A DNA stretch of 5,902 bases from Desulfobacterales bacterium (GTDB lineage: Bacteria > Desulfobacterota > Desulfobacteria > Desulfobacterales > BuS5), in the NCBI GenBank assembly GCA_016735355.1, contig JAERRQ010000325.1, forward strand, positions 1 through 5,902. Direction: 5' to 3'. This document shows positions 5,438-5,902 of this stretch, one piece after another. Position 1 is the stretch's first letter. Every line of letters begins with the position of its first letter. The translations under genes and the position numbers were made by a program. The notes under the pieces were generated by a model that was not told where the DNA came from, made no database searches, and saw only the letters and a list, made by a program, of their open reading frames with translations.

Positions 5438-5902
5438 TATCCCCAGTTCGCTAATCTTGTACAGCAAGGTCTTATAACTGATCTGTAAAATTTTTGACGC
5501 TTTGCTCCGGTTCCAGTGAGTTTTGGATAGCACCAAAGCAATTGCTTTCTTTTCGGCCTTATCCGAAGCTTTTTTTTTGATTTTTTTCAAAGAAAAATTT
5601 GAAAAATCCGGCTCTCCCGACTCCTTGATCTCATTAGAATGTGGCAGCGTTTGAGCAACCTGTTTTTCATTTGTACCCTGTTGGCTCGGGTCTGCCGCAG
5701 GTTCAGCCTCTTTTTCAAATTCTTGACGGATGGCTTCAAAATCGCCCACTACCATTAATCTTTTTAAAATATTTTGTAACTCTCTGACATTGCCCGGCCA
5801 GTGGTATGAAACCAAATGCTCGATGGTCTCCCTATCAGGTTTATAAGGAGGTTTCAGCTTAAATTGTTCGTTATATAGATCCACAAAATATTCAATCAGG
5901 AA
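5417..5902 (-). CDS. Sigma-54-dependent activator, NtrC family (5' partial)
   Basis: The frame is open to the right edge, so only the last 161 residues are seen; the GTG at 5884 is internal. The fragment starts FLIEYFVDLYNEQF and continues through the end of the AAA+ sigma-54 interaction domain, with the signature WPGNVRELQN (35-44). A polar linker of roughly 50 residues (about 58-110, rich in E, Q, K, S) follows, then a Fis-type DNA-binding domain (about 117-156; HTH with NRSKASKIL and YKTLLYKISELG). Such proteins bind upstream of -24/-12 promoters and use ATP to open sigma-54 complexes. The receiver or sensory domain and the Walker motifs are outside the window. The linker is longer than is usual for NtrC relatives. 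The gene converges on the secretion operon with 9 nt between stop codons. It may control that operon, as PilR-like regulators do for pili, but no sigma-54 site is visible here. Confidence 0.93.
   Translation of the reverse strand, partial: FLIEYFVDLYNEQFKLKPPYKPDRETIEHLVSYHWPGNVRELQNILKRLMVVGDFEAIRQEFEKEAEPAADPSQQGTNEKQVAQTLPHSNEIKESGEPDFSNFSLKKIKKKASDKAEKKAIALVLSKTHWNRSKASKILQISYKTLLYKISELGIEPTVGL

Overview
The window looks like chromosomal DNA from a low-to-moderate GC Gram-negative bacterium, most plausibly a deltaproteobacterium (Desulfobacterota, Desulfobacterales-like). That lineage is an inference. It rests on an outer-membrane secretin operon with TPR-bearing and GspG-like parts, an NtrC-type sigma-54 activator beside it, A/T-rich codon use, and an archaeal-type DUF234 ATPase gene next to intergenic palindromes.

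Layout. (1) 2-733, plus strand: the C-terminal part of an AAA-type ATPase with winged-helix and DUF234 (PD-(D/E)XK-like) regions, cut by the left window edge. (2) 734-1104: an intergenic stretch holding a possible relic of a tiny minus-strand gene (750-900) and a nested palindromic element (956-1080), whose 15-bp arms are exact inverted copies and enclose a 70-nt hairpin. (3) 1105-5407, plus strand: six tightly spaced genes, read here as one operon. They encode a GspC/PilP-like inner-membrane linker, a TPR lipoprotein secretin, two GspG-like pseudopilins, a third pseudopilin-like protein lacking Glu+5, and a small exported coiled-coil protein of unknown function. Gaps are 35 and 42 nt in the first half; in the second half genes are 2 nt apart or overlap. 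(4) 5417-5902, minus strand: the C-terminal part of a sigma-54-dependent activator with a Fis-type HTH, convergent with the operon and cut by the right window edge.

How the genes fit together. The secretin would form the outer-membrane gate and, being a lipoprotein, could carry its own sorting signal. The GspC/PilP-like protein would tie that gate to an inner-membrane platform, and the three pseudopilin-like proteins would build a short periplasmic piston. The assembly ATPase (GspE), the platform protein (GspF) and the prepilin peptidase (GspO/PilD) are not in this window and must be encoded elsewhere. The set resembles a minimal, non-canonical type II secretion-like system rather than a full gspC-M operon. 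The parts of greatest interest are the palindromic element, the degenerate minus-strand ORF, the secretin architecture and the unrecognised last gene.
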